A DNA stretch of 27,821 nucleotides. Source: a virus. A program made the position numbers and the translations under genes. Location of the stretch: positions 1 to 27,821 of IMG/VR virus record IMGVR_UViG_3300042141_000187; one strand, 5' to 3'. Of this stretch, positions 14,488 through 22,004 are shown in pieces. The notes beneath the pieces were generated by a model, which had not been told where the DNA came from, did not search any database, and saw nothing but the letters and a program-made list of their open reading frames with translations. Position 1 is the first letter of the stretch, and every line of letters starts with the position of its first letter.

Positions 14488-14847
14488 ATGCCGACCACAC
14501 TCGACACACAACTCGGTCCCCTTGTGGTTGAACTGCTTGCCGAGTTCGGCAAAAACATCACGTTCATCATCGGCGGCGACAACCAGTACGATCCCAATCG
14601 AGGCATCACAGATCAGGACGGGCAGACATCTGTGGTTCTGAAAGCGTCCCCACCGGCCCCCGTAACTCGCGGCTACGAAGAGGGCAATGCGATCACCTAC
14701 ATCGCCGGAAACGGTCTGAGTTTCACGCCCAAGCCCGGCCTTGTGCTTGTGATTGACTCTGAACGATGGCAGACCGTACAGGTCAAACCCGTCTACACCG
14801 GCGAATTGGTCGGTGCCTACGGCCTTGTGATTAGGAAGGAGGATTGA
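14488..14847 (+). CDS. Head-closure or neck protein (119 aa)
   Basis: The start at ATG 14488 is favoured over the in-frame ATG 14455 because AGAGG (14478-14482) lies 5 bases upstream and because 14455 would overlap the previous gene. The beta-rich protein has VVELLAEFGKNITFIIGGDNQYDPNRG early and a later stretch with TYIAGNGLSFTPKPG and LVIDSERWQTVQVKPVY. This resembles the small stopper proteins (SPP1 gp16/HK97 gp7-type) that plug the connector. It lies between the adaptor and an HK97 gp10-like protein, the usual position for such a stopper. The stop overlaps the next start (TGATG), pointing to coupling. I infer the role from order and fold pattern, not from a named motif. Confidence 0.7.
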   Translation: MPTTLDTQLGPLVVELLAEFGKNITFIIGGDNQYDPNRGITDQDGQTSVVLKASPPAPVTRGYEEGNAITYIAGNGLSFTPKPGLVLVIDSERWQTVQVKPVYTGELVGAYGLVIRKED

Positions 14848-15299
14848 TGCCTCTTCGATCCTCCAACATGCAGGCTGCTGTGAACGAGTTCAACAGACAA
14901 GTGCAGCGATTCGTTGACAACAATGTCAAGCCGGAACGACTGCTTGTCTTCTACAAGCGGCTGACTCTTGAAATCCTTCGGCGTGTGGTCTTTTTGACCC
15001 CGGTTGACACGGGCCGTGCCCGAGGCAATTGGCAACTGACCATCGCTCAACCGGCAACCGAGCAGATTCCCGTGGTCAAAGGCAGCACCCCAGACCCGGT
15101 GTCCGCTGGAGCAAACACGCTTGGCAGGCTGAACGAGTTGGATATCGTCTACATCTCAAACAATGTCCCCTACATCGGCTTCCTTGAGCGTGGTTCCAGC
15201 GACCAAGCCCCGGGCGGCATGGTGGCCGTAACATTGGGTTCCTTGTCTGAGATGTTCCAGAAAAGCCTCAACGGGCAGACGACCGGCAGTGAAGCATGA
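14847..15299 (+). CDS. HK97 gp10-like tail completion / neck protein (150 aa)
   Basis: A perfect AAGGAGG (14836-14842) stands 4 bases before ATG 14847, which decides the start over TTG 14844. The protein shows the HK97 gp10-like layout: an N-terminal helix (NEFNRQVQRFVDNNV), a second helix (TLEILRRVVFLTPVDTGRAR) with the nearly invariant TPVDTGRARGNW signature, then a variable loop and the closing strand region with NNVPYIGFLERGSSDQAPGG. In these phages the protein links the head connector to the tail terminator. The following start overlaps by four bases (ATGA). Length is normal for the family and nothing is missing. The identification is one of the firmer ones among the small genes here. 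Confidence 0.9.
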   Translation: MPLRSSNMQAAVNEFNRQVQRFVDNNVKPERLLVFYKRLTLEILRRVVFLTPVDTGRARGNWQLTIAQPATEQIPVVKGSTPDPVSAGANTLGRLNELDIVYISNNVPYIGFLERGSSDQAPGGMVAVTLGSLSEMFQKSLNGQTTGSEA

Positions 15300-15718
15300 A
15301 CATCGAAAGCCTTCACAACATCGTCCGCACGCGGCTCTCCGACAACTACGGAGAGGAATATCTGATTGTGTTCGACAACGCTCCCAAGCCGTCTTTGGTG
15401 TCCGGCAAGCAGCCCCAACCTTGGATGCGTGCGGCGGTCAGGACAGCAGGCACCGAACAAGTCGCCATTGGGGCTTCAGGGACCGCCGGGAATCGTTATC
15501 GAACCAGCGGTTCACTCTTGGTTTCACTCTTCGATGCGAGCGAGAAGGGTGATGGAGCATTGCTCGCTCTGGCCGATAAGATCGTCGGTACGTTCCGCTC
15601 CGTGACGGTGCAGGGCGTTGTCTTTCGTACGCCGAGTGTCGCGACCGTTGGTCGCTTCGGCGGGTCTTGGCAAGTCAACATCTCCTGCCCGTTCTACGCG
15701 GACGAGGTCGGAGCCTGA
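15296..15718 (+). CDS. Tail terminator-like protein, DUF4128/gp17-like (140 aa)
   Basis: The start overlaps the previous stop as ATGA. The protein has an N-terminal helix (SLHNIVRTRLSDNYG), then beta strands (WMRAAVRTAGTEQVAIGAS, YRTSGSLLVSLFD) and a helix (GALLALADKIVGTFRS) before a final strand set with VVFRTPSVATVG and WQVNISCPFYADE. This fits the small tail-terminator family (lambda gpU/SPP1 gp17-like, DUF4128 group) that caps the tail tube and joins it to the neck. Position between an HK97 gp10-like protein and the tail tube is the normal one. The last step, from fold pattern to capping role, is inference. Confidence 0.78.
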   Translation: MNIESLHNIVRTRLSDNYGEEYLIVFDNAPKPSLVSGKQPQPWMRAAVRTAGTEQVAIGASGTAGNRYRTSGSLLVSLFDASEKGDGALLALADKIVGTFRSVTVQGVVFRTPSVATVGRFGGSWQVNISCPFYADEVGA

Positions 15719-15733
15719 GTAGGAGCGTTCAAG

Positions 15734-16945
15734 ATGCCTTCTGATACCAATCGTGTCGCACTTCGCATCCGCAAGGAAACCTCGTACGGCGTGCTTCCCG
15801 GCTCGCCCGTGTTTCAGAACCTCCGATATACGTCGGAGTCGTTCAAGCAGGACACGGAGTCCACGCAGTCGCAGGAGATTCGCTCCGACCGTGCGGTTTC
15901 GGATATCATCCGCACGGGCGTCGCCGCATCAGGCGAAATCGGTTTTGAGATGTCGTACGGCTCCTACGACGAAATCTTGGCGGCGGTCCTTGGCGATACG
16001 GACACGGCGTTTTCAGCGATTCATACCATCTCCGCAAGCACCGGCATCTCCGCCGACAACGCCACCAATTCGTTCACATCGTCTGGTCTCTTTACGGTCG
16101 CGAACGGATTCACCGCAGGTGCGTGGATCAAAGTGAGCGGCTTCACGACCACGGGTGTTGCCAACAACCGCATCTGGAAGATTCGCACTCGCACCAGCGA
16201 CAACAACATCGTTGTCGAAGGTGGTGTGGTCGCCACCAAGACTTCCGGCGACCCCATCACCATCGTTCGCGGCGGAAACATCCGCACCGGCACCACGCTC
16301 GCGACGTTCACGGTGGAGAAGGAGTTCACCGACCAATCCAACAACTTTGAATACATCCGAGGCGTCGCCTTCGACCGGATGAGAATGGAAATCTCGCCTG
16401 ACGGGATCATGACCGGCTCGTTCACCACGCTCGGCCGACGCGGGGAATCCGGCACCGCGACGCTTTCCAGCGGCGGTACTCCGACCGCCGCGACCACGAC
16501 CCCGGTGCTGAACGGCATCGACAACGTCCTGCTCATCATGGAGGGCTTTGAGGGCACGCACGCCGCCCCGAATCTCACCATTACCGGCTTCAACTTCGAG
16601 ATCGGCAACAACCTTCGCACGCGGCAGGAAGTCGGCACGCTTGGTGCGACCTCGCTCGGGACCGGCACGCACGACGTCACCGGCACCGTCATGTTCTACT
16701 ACCCGGATGCCAACAACACGCTGCTTGACAAGTATCTCAATTGGACCGCTTCATCCTTCGCCATCGCTGTCGGCGAATCGGCGACCTCCAACAACGTCTA
16801 CGTGTTCGACTTCCCGCAGGTGCGATTCACCGACGGCAGCCGAAACGCAACGGGCATCAACGACGATGTGATGGTGGACCTCGCCTTCCAAGCCTACCTC
16901 GATCCGACGCTTGGCTACACCATGCAGATCGTCAAGTTCACCTGA
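15734..16945 (+). CDS. Major tail tube protein (403 aa)
   Basis: The N-terminus follows the phage tube-protein pattern: VALRIRKETSYGVLPGSP, then LRYTSESFKQDTESTQSQEI, RSDRAVSDIIRTGVAASGEI and FEMSYGSYDEILAAVLG. An inserted Thr-rich beta region covers about 95-195 (TSSGLFTVANGFTAGAWIKV). The core then resumes with TFTVEKEFTDQSNNFEYIRG and the later IDNVLLIMEGFEG. The C-terminus has LNWTASSFAIAVG, DFPQVRFTDG and GINDDVMVDLAFQAYLDP, all typical of this family. The protein is longer than a minimal tube protein because of the insert, which may decorate the outside of the tail. AGGAG lies about 9 bases before ATG 15734. A strong terminator follows the stop, as after the coat region. Confidence 0.88.
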   Translation: MPSDTNRVALRIRKETSYGVLPGSPVFQNLRYTSESFKQDTESTQSQEIRSDRAVSDIIRTGVAASGEIGFEMSYGSYDEILAAVLGDTDTAFSAIHTISASTGISADNATNSFTSSGLFTVANGFTAGAWIKVSGFTTTGVANNRIWKIRTRTSDNNIVVEGGVVATKTSGDPITIVRGGNIRTGTTLATFTVEKEFTDQSNNFEYIRGVAFDRMRMEISPDGIMTGSFTTLGRRGESGTATLSSGGTPTAATTTPVLNGIDNVLLIMEGFEGTHAAPNLTITGFNFEIGNNLRTRQEVGTLGATSLGTGTHDVTGTVMFYYPDANNTLLDKYLNWTASSFAIAVGESATSNNVYVFDFPQVRFTDGSRNATGINDDVMVDLAFQAYLDPTLGYTMQIVKFT

Positions 16946-16976
16946 CCAACAGCCTCTCCTTTCCCCCCTTTCTCGG

Positions 16977-17013
16977 CAGGCCGGGCGGTGCGTACCGCTC
17001 GGCCTGTTTGTTG
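16977..17013 (+). terminator. Strong intrinsic terminator after the tail tube gene
   Basis: Arms at 16977-16989 (CAGGCCGGGCGGT) and 16994-17006 (ACCGCTCGGCCTG) pair over 13 positions with a single G-U pair and a GCGT loop, followed by TTTGTTG. It lies between tail tube and chaperone genes, so it should reduce expression of everything downstream relative to the tube protein. Confidence 0.8.
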
Positions 17014-17018
17014 CTAGA

Positions 17019-17035
17019 ATGACTGGCCTAGTCAT
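17019..17035. promoter_or_regulatory. Inverted repeat before the chaperone ribosome-binding site
   Basis: ATGACT (17019-17024) and AGTCAT (17030-17035) pair around GGCCT. The repeat ends one base before AAGGAG (17037-17042), the Shine-Dalgarno of the chaperone gene. It could be a small RNA hairpin affecting translation or a protein-binding palindrome. Function is not shown. Confidence 0.35.
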
Positions 17036-17049
17036 CAAGGAGAACGAAC

Positions 17050-17454
17050 ATGGCGAGTTTCAGCAGTCTCAAAATTGACCCGAAGAAGGACACCGATGGC
17101 GTTTGGTTCGATTATCACGCGGGCATCCGCCTGCGAATCGCTCGACACGACAACCCGAAGTTTGTGGAGGCGATGCGACTTTCGCTGAAGCCTCACAAGC
17201 ACGCCATCGACAGCGGCACGATGAACGAGGAACTGGCTGGGCGTCTGACCAGACAGGCCGTGTCCAAGCACATTCTGGTTGGTTGGGAAAACGTCACCGA
17301 CGACAAGAACGAGCCGGTGCCGTACTCGCCTGAGAAGGCTTTTGAGTATCTGGCTGATCCGAATCTCCGCGACTTCCTGAACGACGTTCTCGCCTTCAGC
17401 AAGCAGGCCGAGGCGTTCCGCGAGGATCGTCTGAAGGACATCGCGGGAAACTGA
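17050..17454 (+). CDS. Tail assembly chaperone G-like (134 aa)
   Basis: The gene lies between tail tube and tape measure, where tail assembly chaperones are encoded. It has AAGGAG (17037-17042) 7 bases before ATG 17050. The sequence opens with SLKIDPKKDTDGVWFDYHAG and has a basic, helical middle (FVEAMRLSLKPHKHAID, LAGRLTRQAVSKHILVGWENV) and an acidic C-terminus with FEYLADPNLRDFLNDVLAFS. This is the usual pattern of the short chaperone in phages whose tail proteins resemble GTA and HK97 types. The last two sense codons, GGA AAC, belong to a canonical slippery heptamer directly before the TGA, so a fraction of ribosomes should read on to make the G-T form. It coats the tape measure during tail assembly and is not in the mature virion. 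Confidence 0.85.
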   Translation: MASFSSLKIDPKKDTDGVWFDYHAGIRLRIARHDNPKFVEAMRLSLKPHKHAIDSGTMNEELAGRLTRQAVSKHILVGWENVTDDKNEPVPYSPEKAFEYLADPNLRDFLNDVLAFSKQAEAFREDRLKDIAGN

Positions 17455-17837
17455 TCGCCGCCCTCCGGTGGAATGTCGCGTACAACAAGCCCAATGTTCT
17501 GACCGCACTCAGGGCTAAGGCCGCACGCGGCGAAGACGTCCCGGCATTGCAGAATGTGCCGGTCATCGACGAGGGCGGCTACGCGGCATGGTCTGCTTTT
17601 CACGATCTGTCGGCTCGCCGAACAACCAACGGCTTTGGCCCCAATCCGATCAGCACATCGGAGATTGTGTCGTGGCTGAACCTGCACGAAGTATCCGATT
17701 CGGAACAAAGGCAGGACTACTACCATCTGGTGTGCCGTTTGGACGATGAATGGCTGAAGATCGTTGCCGAGCGGCTTGCTCAGCAGGATCGCTCTCGGAG
17801 TGCCCAGAATGGCAAGCATCGAAGAGGCCGTACTTAG
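17050..17837 (+). CDS. Tail assembly chaperone G-T fusion made by -1 frameshift
   Basis: The -1 frame joins the G frame at GGGAAAC (17445-17451): zero-frame codons GGA AAC slip to GGG AAA, and reading resumes with CTG at 17451. It then runs for about 128 codons (LIAALRWNVAYNKPNVLTAL, then VIDEGGYAAWSAFHDLSARR and VSDSEQRQDYYHLVCRLDDE) to TAG at 17835-17837. The product would be about 262 residues. The T part has no good independent start near its beginning, and its sequence continues meaningfully right back to the slip site, which supports production as a fusion. Lambda G and G-T use the closely related GGGAAAG. The T part recruits tail tube protein to the tape measure in that system. The end overlaps the tape measure start at 17809 by 29 bases. 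Confidence 0.85.
17445..17471 (+). promoter_or_regulatory. -1 programmed frameshift signal (slippery heptamer plus small hairpin)
   Basis: G GGA AAC (17445-17451) fits the X XXY YYZ rule in the G frame and abuts the TGA stop. Six bases downstream, CCGCC (17458-17462) and GGTGG (17467-17471) can form a five-pair stem with a CTCC loop, at a spacing normal for a stimulatory element. The stem is short, and its contribution is uncertain. Confidence 0.8.
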
Positions 17838-20800
17838 AGTCAAAGTCGATCCCAGTGGGACCGTCTCCGGTGCTGCGTCTGCGGAAAAAGCCCTTGACCA
17901 GATGGGCAAAGAGGCCCAGCAGACGACCAACGAACTCAACAAGACCACTACCGCTCTCGACAAGACCGGGAAGGAAGCCAAGCAGACCTCAACCGACGTC
18001 AAGCAGACAGCGGCCGCTTTCGACTCTCTTGGGGGCACGCTTGACCGGCTGAAGGGCTACGTCGCCGGGGCATTGGGCAGCATCGCTGTCGGCATGACCT
18101 TCAAGAAGGCTGTGGACGAGGTTGTTGAGTACGAGGAGGCTTTGGTCAAGGTGACTCGCATCACCGGATACACGACCGAAGAAATCGACCGATTCACCGG
18201 TGCGATTGACGACGCGGTACTCAGCATGCCGCTCGCTGAAGCAAATATCATGGCCATCGCCGAGGCCGGTGCCAAGATGGGGATTACGGCCACCGATGAT
18301 CTGGCCAAGTTCTCCCTCACCATGGAAAAAATGGCCAAACTGACCGGCGTGAGCGGCAAAGAGGCCGCTCAGTCGATTCTTCAACTCTTCCAAGCCACCG
18401 GGACCAGTTCCGACAGGGCCGACGAGTTCGCGTCTGTCATCGTTCGACTCGGGAAAGAGACGCGAGCATCCGAAGGCGACATCCTGTCTATCAGTCAAAA
18501 ACTTGGTGCCAAGGGGGGTCTGTTCAATCTGGCAGCAGAGGATGTGGCCGGATTGTCGGCAGGCATGGCCTCGCTCGGAAGCGAAGGAAAAATGGCCGTC
18601 GGTGGTGTGACTCAGATCATGGAGTCCATGCGTGACGCCGTGAACAAAGGCGGCACCGAATTGTCAAATCTTGGTGCCATCATGGGCATGACCGGCGACG
18701 AGGCAGCGAGAGCGTTCAAGGAAAACGCCACAGATGCCATGCTGAAGTTCACCGAGGGACTTGCTCGTGCCAACGCGGCCGGTATCCCGTACGAAACAAC
18801 GCTCGGTTCCATCGGCTCCAAGAGCGACGCACTCCTTCAGGTTGTCCCTGTTGTCGCCAGCAACTTCGAGTTGATGCGTCGGTCGGTTGAAACCGCCCGC
18901 AACGAAATGGGCAATGCGACAACGCTGCAAGATCAGATGGCTCAGACGTCGTTGACGCTCGGCTCTCGTTTGGAAATCTTGGGCAACACCATCTCAGAAG
19001 CCTTTGAGGAATTCAAGAACTACCGAGGCGAGTTGGCTCAGATCGTGGACTTCGCATCCGGTGTGATTCGTGCCTTTTTCGGCATGGAATCAGCAGCCAA
19101 TCCCGTCACAGCGGCCATGAAGACCACGGCCAACGTCCTCAAGGGATTGATGGCCGGTCTGGTCGCGTTCGGTGCCTTGAAGGCCGGTTCCATGTTTCTT
19201 GGTCTTGCTGGAGGAATCAACAAGGCCGGTGGTGCTATGGCACTCTTCAACAGCATCATGGCCGCGAACCCGATTGGTTTGATTGCCGTGGCAATCGCAG
19301 GGCTGATTGCCCTCTACCAGCAATTCAAGGATGAGACTTTCCAGATTGGCGATCAGACGTACGCTGTTCGCGACGTTGTGCTTGCCGTTTGGGACACGAT
19401 TCGTGACCGTGTTGTGTTCATCTTTGAGACGATGTACGACGTCGGTGCATGGCTGTGGGAAAATCTTGTGAAGGGTGTGTCGTGGGCAGCCAACAAGGTG
19501 TACGAGTTCTTCAAGCCGGTCCTTGAGTGGTGGTCGGAAAATTGGAAGAACGTACTCGACAACGTCCTCGGGTTTATCCGAAAGTTCGTGAACTTCGCCA
19601 TCGCTTTGCTGAAGTCGGTGATTGATGTGAACGTGTTGCTCATCCAGAAAATTATCGAAGCAGGCAAGGCGTTCGGAGAGATCGAGTTCAGCAGCGACCC
19701 GCGAAAGATGATCGAGTCGTTCAAGCGTGTCGGCGACAGGCTCGGTCAGGCTCTCGATCCGTCTCGTGCTTGGAACGAAATCAAGGACAAGGTGACTCGA
19801 AACTTCGAGACCGACTTTGTGACGATGGGCATGAACCTCGGCGAGAAGTTTGTCGCATCGTTTGGCAAGGCGTTGGAAAACAACCCGGCGTTTGCGAAGG
19901 CAGCACGACTGTTCTTTGGTACGGGCGAGATTGACAACTTCCTAGCCAATCTGAAGCGTCGGCAGGCTGAATCAGCAGCGGCACGAGCAGCAGCGGCCGG
20001 TGGTGGAGGCGGGGAGTTTGTCGGCCCGCCCGCACCGTCCGGGCTTGGTGGTAACATTCAGGGTCTTGCCCCCGCATTGACCACTCTGGACACCGGATTG
20101 AGTAAGGCTGAAGAAAAGGCCATCAAGACACGCGAAGCACTCGACGAACTCTTTGCAGCCATCGCTGCTGAACAGGCATTGATTGCTCAATTCGGCAACG
20201 ATCAAGACGCTCTTTCACAAGCACGCGAGCGTGGCGAGGCCATTGCCAAGGCTCAGGCATTGGCCGAGGAGTTCTACGGCAAGAACACGCAAGCCGCAAG
20301 AGATGAGGTTCTCCGGTACACCGAAGCGTTTGCCGCCCTTCAACGGGCACGAATCCAAGTGCAGGCAGGCGGTGCCATGCAGGAGATGCGTCGCTCTCTC
20401 GAAGAGGAACGCAAATTGCTCGGTCTGAGCAGTGACGAGCGTGAGCGTGCGATCATGGTGTCGAAGTACGAAACGGAAGCCCTCCGGTTCTACGGTGGTG
20501 CCACGGCTCAGGCCAAGAACGACATCGAGGCTTTCCGCCAAAGCATTGTTGCACTTCAGCAAGATCGAAACATGGTGGAGACGTTCCAAGAAGCGGGGCA
20601 GGCCATCGCCGGTGCCTTTGTGGACGCGACGTTCAACGCTCGCAATCTTCAGGATGTGATGAAAGGGTTGATCCAGCAGTTGACTCAGATCGCTCTGACT
20701 CGTCTCGTGATGCAGCCGATCATGGGACAATTCGGGTCCGCTTTGGGTGGTGCTTTCGGTGCAGCCGAAAACGGTGCCGTGTTCGCTGGTGGGCGAGTCA

Positions 20801-21051
20801 CACCCTTCGCTCGCGGCGGCATCGTGAATCGTCCGACCATGTTCCCGATGGGCGGCGGGCGTGCTGGACTCATGGGCGAAGCCGGTCCCGAGGCCATCAT
20901 GCCCCTTGAACGCGACGCCAGCGGCAAGTTGGGTGTCCGTGGCGGCGGTGGCGGCGTCACCATCAACGTCACCACGCCCGACGCAGACTCGTTCCGTCAA
21001 TCCAGCAGTCAGATTGCCGCACGCATGCGTCGGCTTACAGGCCGAGGATAA
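17809..21051 (+). CDS. Tail tape measure protein (1080 aa)
   Basis: I chose ATG 17809 (MASIEEAVLRVKVDPSG), with GGAG (17797-17800) 8 bases upstream, over the in-frame ATG 17764 that lies deep in the T frame. An N-terminal coiled coil (about 25-85) is followed by the TP901-type core: YEEALVKVTRITGYTTEEID, MPLAEANIMAIAEAGAKMG, then FASVIVRLGKETRASEGDIL and LGSEGKMAVGGVTQIMESM. Hydrophobic segments lie around 440-505 (GLMAGLVAFGALKAG, ANPIGLIAVAIAGLIALY), as in proteins that enter the host membrane. The C-terminus has the familiar GRAGLMGEAGPEAIMPLERD, shared with lambda gpH-like proteins. The length sets the tail: at about 1.5 angstrom per residue this predicts roughly 160 nm. No lysozyme or peptidase motif was seen inside. 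Confidence 0.95.
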   Translation: MASIEEAVLRVKVDPSGTVSGAASAEKALDQMGKEAQQTTNELNKTTTALDKTGKEAKQTSTDVKQTAAAFDSLGGTLDRLKGYVAGALGSIAVGMTFKKAVDEVVEYEEALVKVTRITGYTTEEIDRFTGAIDDAVLSMPLAEANIMAIAEAGAKMGITATDDLAKFSLTMEKMAKLTGVSGKEAAQSILQLFQATGTSSDRADEFASVIVRLGKETRASEGDILSISQKLGAKGGLFNLAAEDVAGLSAGMASLGSEGKMAVGGVTQIMESMRDAVNKGGTELSNLGAIMGMTGDEAARAFKENATDAMLKFTEGLARANAAGIPYETTLGSIGSKSDALLQVVPVVASNFELMRRSVETARNEMGNATTLQDQMAQTSLTLGSRLEILGNTISEAFEEFKNYRGELAQIVDFASGVIRAFFGMESAANPVTAAMKTTANVLKGLMAGLVAFGALKAGSMFLGLAGGINKAGGAMALFNSIMAANPIGLIAVAIAGLIALYQQFKDETFQIGDQTYAVRDVVLAVWDTIRDRVVFIFETMYDVGAWLWENLVKGVSWAANKVYEFFKPVLEWWSENWKNVLDNVLGFIRKFVNFAIALLKSVIDVNVLLIQKIIEAGKAFGEIEFSSDPRKMIESFKRVGDRLGQALDPSRAWNEIKDKVTRNFETDFVTMGMNLGEKFVASFGKALENNPAFAKAARLFFGTGEIDNFLANLKRRQAESAAARAAAAGGGGGEFVGPPAPSGLGGNIQGLAPALTTLDTGLSKAEEKAIKTREALDELFAAIAAEQALIAQFGNDQDALSQARERGEAIAKAQALAEEFYGKNTQAARDEVLRYTEAFAALQRARIQVQAGGAMQEMRRSLEEERKLLGLSSDERERAIMVSKYETEALRFYGGATAQAKNDIEAFRQSIVALQQDRNMVETFQEAGQAIAGAFVDATFNARNLQDVMKGLIQQLTQIALTRLVMQPIMGQFGSALGGAFGAAENGAVFAGGRVTPFARGGIVNRPTMFPMGGGRAGLMGEAGPEAIMPLERDASGKLGVRGGGGGVTINVTTPDADSFRQSSSQIAARMRRLTGRG

Positions 21052-21059
21052 ACTTCACC

Positions 21060-22004
21060 ATGTTTCACGACGTCCAATTCCCGCCGGGTATCTCCTACGG
21101 ATCAAGCGGTGGTCCCGCTTTCAGCACGAGCATCATCGAAACCGATTCCGGGCAGGAACAGCGTGTGGCCCGTTGGTCGGCACCTCGACGCACGTATAAC
21201 GTCGGCCACGGGCTGAAAAACCTAGACGATCTGTACGCCGTTCAGAAGTTTTTCATTGCTCGTCAAGGTCCGGCGTTCGGATTCAGATTCAAGGACTGGA
21301 CCGATTATTCAACCACGGCAACGGGACAAGGCACTCCAACACCGACCGACGTAGTGCTGGGTGTTGGAAATGGTGTTCAGACGACGTTTCAACTTCGCAA
21401 GGCATACGCCGACGCAGCATCGACGATATGGCGAAATATCACCAAGCCTGTATTCAACACCACGGTTTGTGCCTTGGACGGAACACCGACCCCCTCTTTT
21501 ACCGTGAACACATTGACCGGCGAGGTCACGTTTTTGTCGGCTCCGGGCTTGGGTGTTGTCCCCACCGCTGGTTGTCTGTTTGATGTTCCCGTTCGCTTCG
21601 GCAAGGAACTCGACAACGGCCTCATCACCAGCATCGACAACTTCAACTCGGGTCAGATTCCCGATATTCCGTTGGTTGAGATTCTGGACACGCAAAGTAT
21701 CGGCGACCAATTCCCCTACGGCGGCCACTCCGAAATCTCTTTGACCTTTGACCGCACCATCAATGTCTCGGATGGTGCCTTTATCATCGTCAACCCGACC
21801 ACCACCGGGCTTTCGCTTTCGCTCCCCAACCCGGCAACGATGCCTACGGGTGGACCTTATTGGTACATCTCACAGAGCGGTTCCAATTCGTTCAACTTGA
21901 AGAATCACTTGGGATCAACGCTTCTGTCGATGTCTGCCGGGAAAAGTGTCATCGTCTGCTTGACGCAAGACGGGGGCGGCACAAAGTATTGGTACGCACT
22001 ATGA
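21060..22004 (+). CDS. DUF2460 (TIGR02217) distal tail protein with a C-terminal extension (314 aa)
   Basis: The N-terminal 220 or so residues are a textbook DUF2460 protein: FHDVQFPPGISYGSSGGPAF, then RVARWSAPRRTYNVGHGLKN, LYAVQKFFIARQGPAFGFRF and KDWTDYSTT, with the later CLFDVPVRFGKELDNGL. In the Rhodobacter GTA the homologue is the distal tail (Dit-like) ring below the tube. Most family members end near 205-215 residues. Here about 90 more follow (from SEISLTFDRTINV), forming a beta domain with IIVNPTTTGLSLSLPNP, SQSGSNSFNLKN and a late aromatic strand. Such domains are common in fibres and may bind sugars or other tip proteins. The last codons overlap the next start as ATGA. The start lies 9 bases after the tape measure stop with a modest GAGG upstream. 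Confidence 0.92.
   Translation: MFHDVQFPPGISYGSSGGPAFSTSIIETDSGQEQRVARWSAPRRTYNVGHGLKNLDDLYAVQKFFIARQGPAFGFRFKDWTDYSTTATGQGTPTPTDVVLGVGNGVQTTFQLRKAYADAASTIWRNITKPVFNTTVCALDGTPTPSFTVNTLTGEVTFLSAPGLGVVPTAGCLFDVPVRFGKELDNGLITSIDNFNSGQIPDIPLVEILDTQSIGDQFPYGGHSEISLTFDRTINVSDGAFIIVNPTTTGLSLSLPNPATMPTGGPYWYISQSGSNSFNLKNHLGSTLLSMSAGKSVIVCLTQDGGGTKYWYAL

Noticed and set aside
17015-17020. TAGAAT as a -10 promoter element before the chaperone gene
   Set aside because: The matching -35 position falls inside the terminator stem and does not resemble TTGACA.
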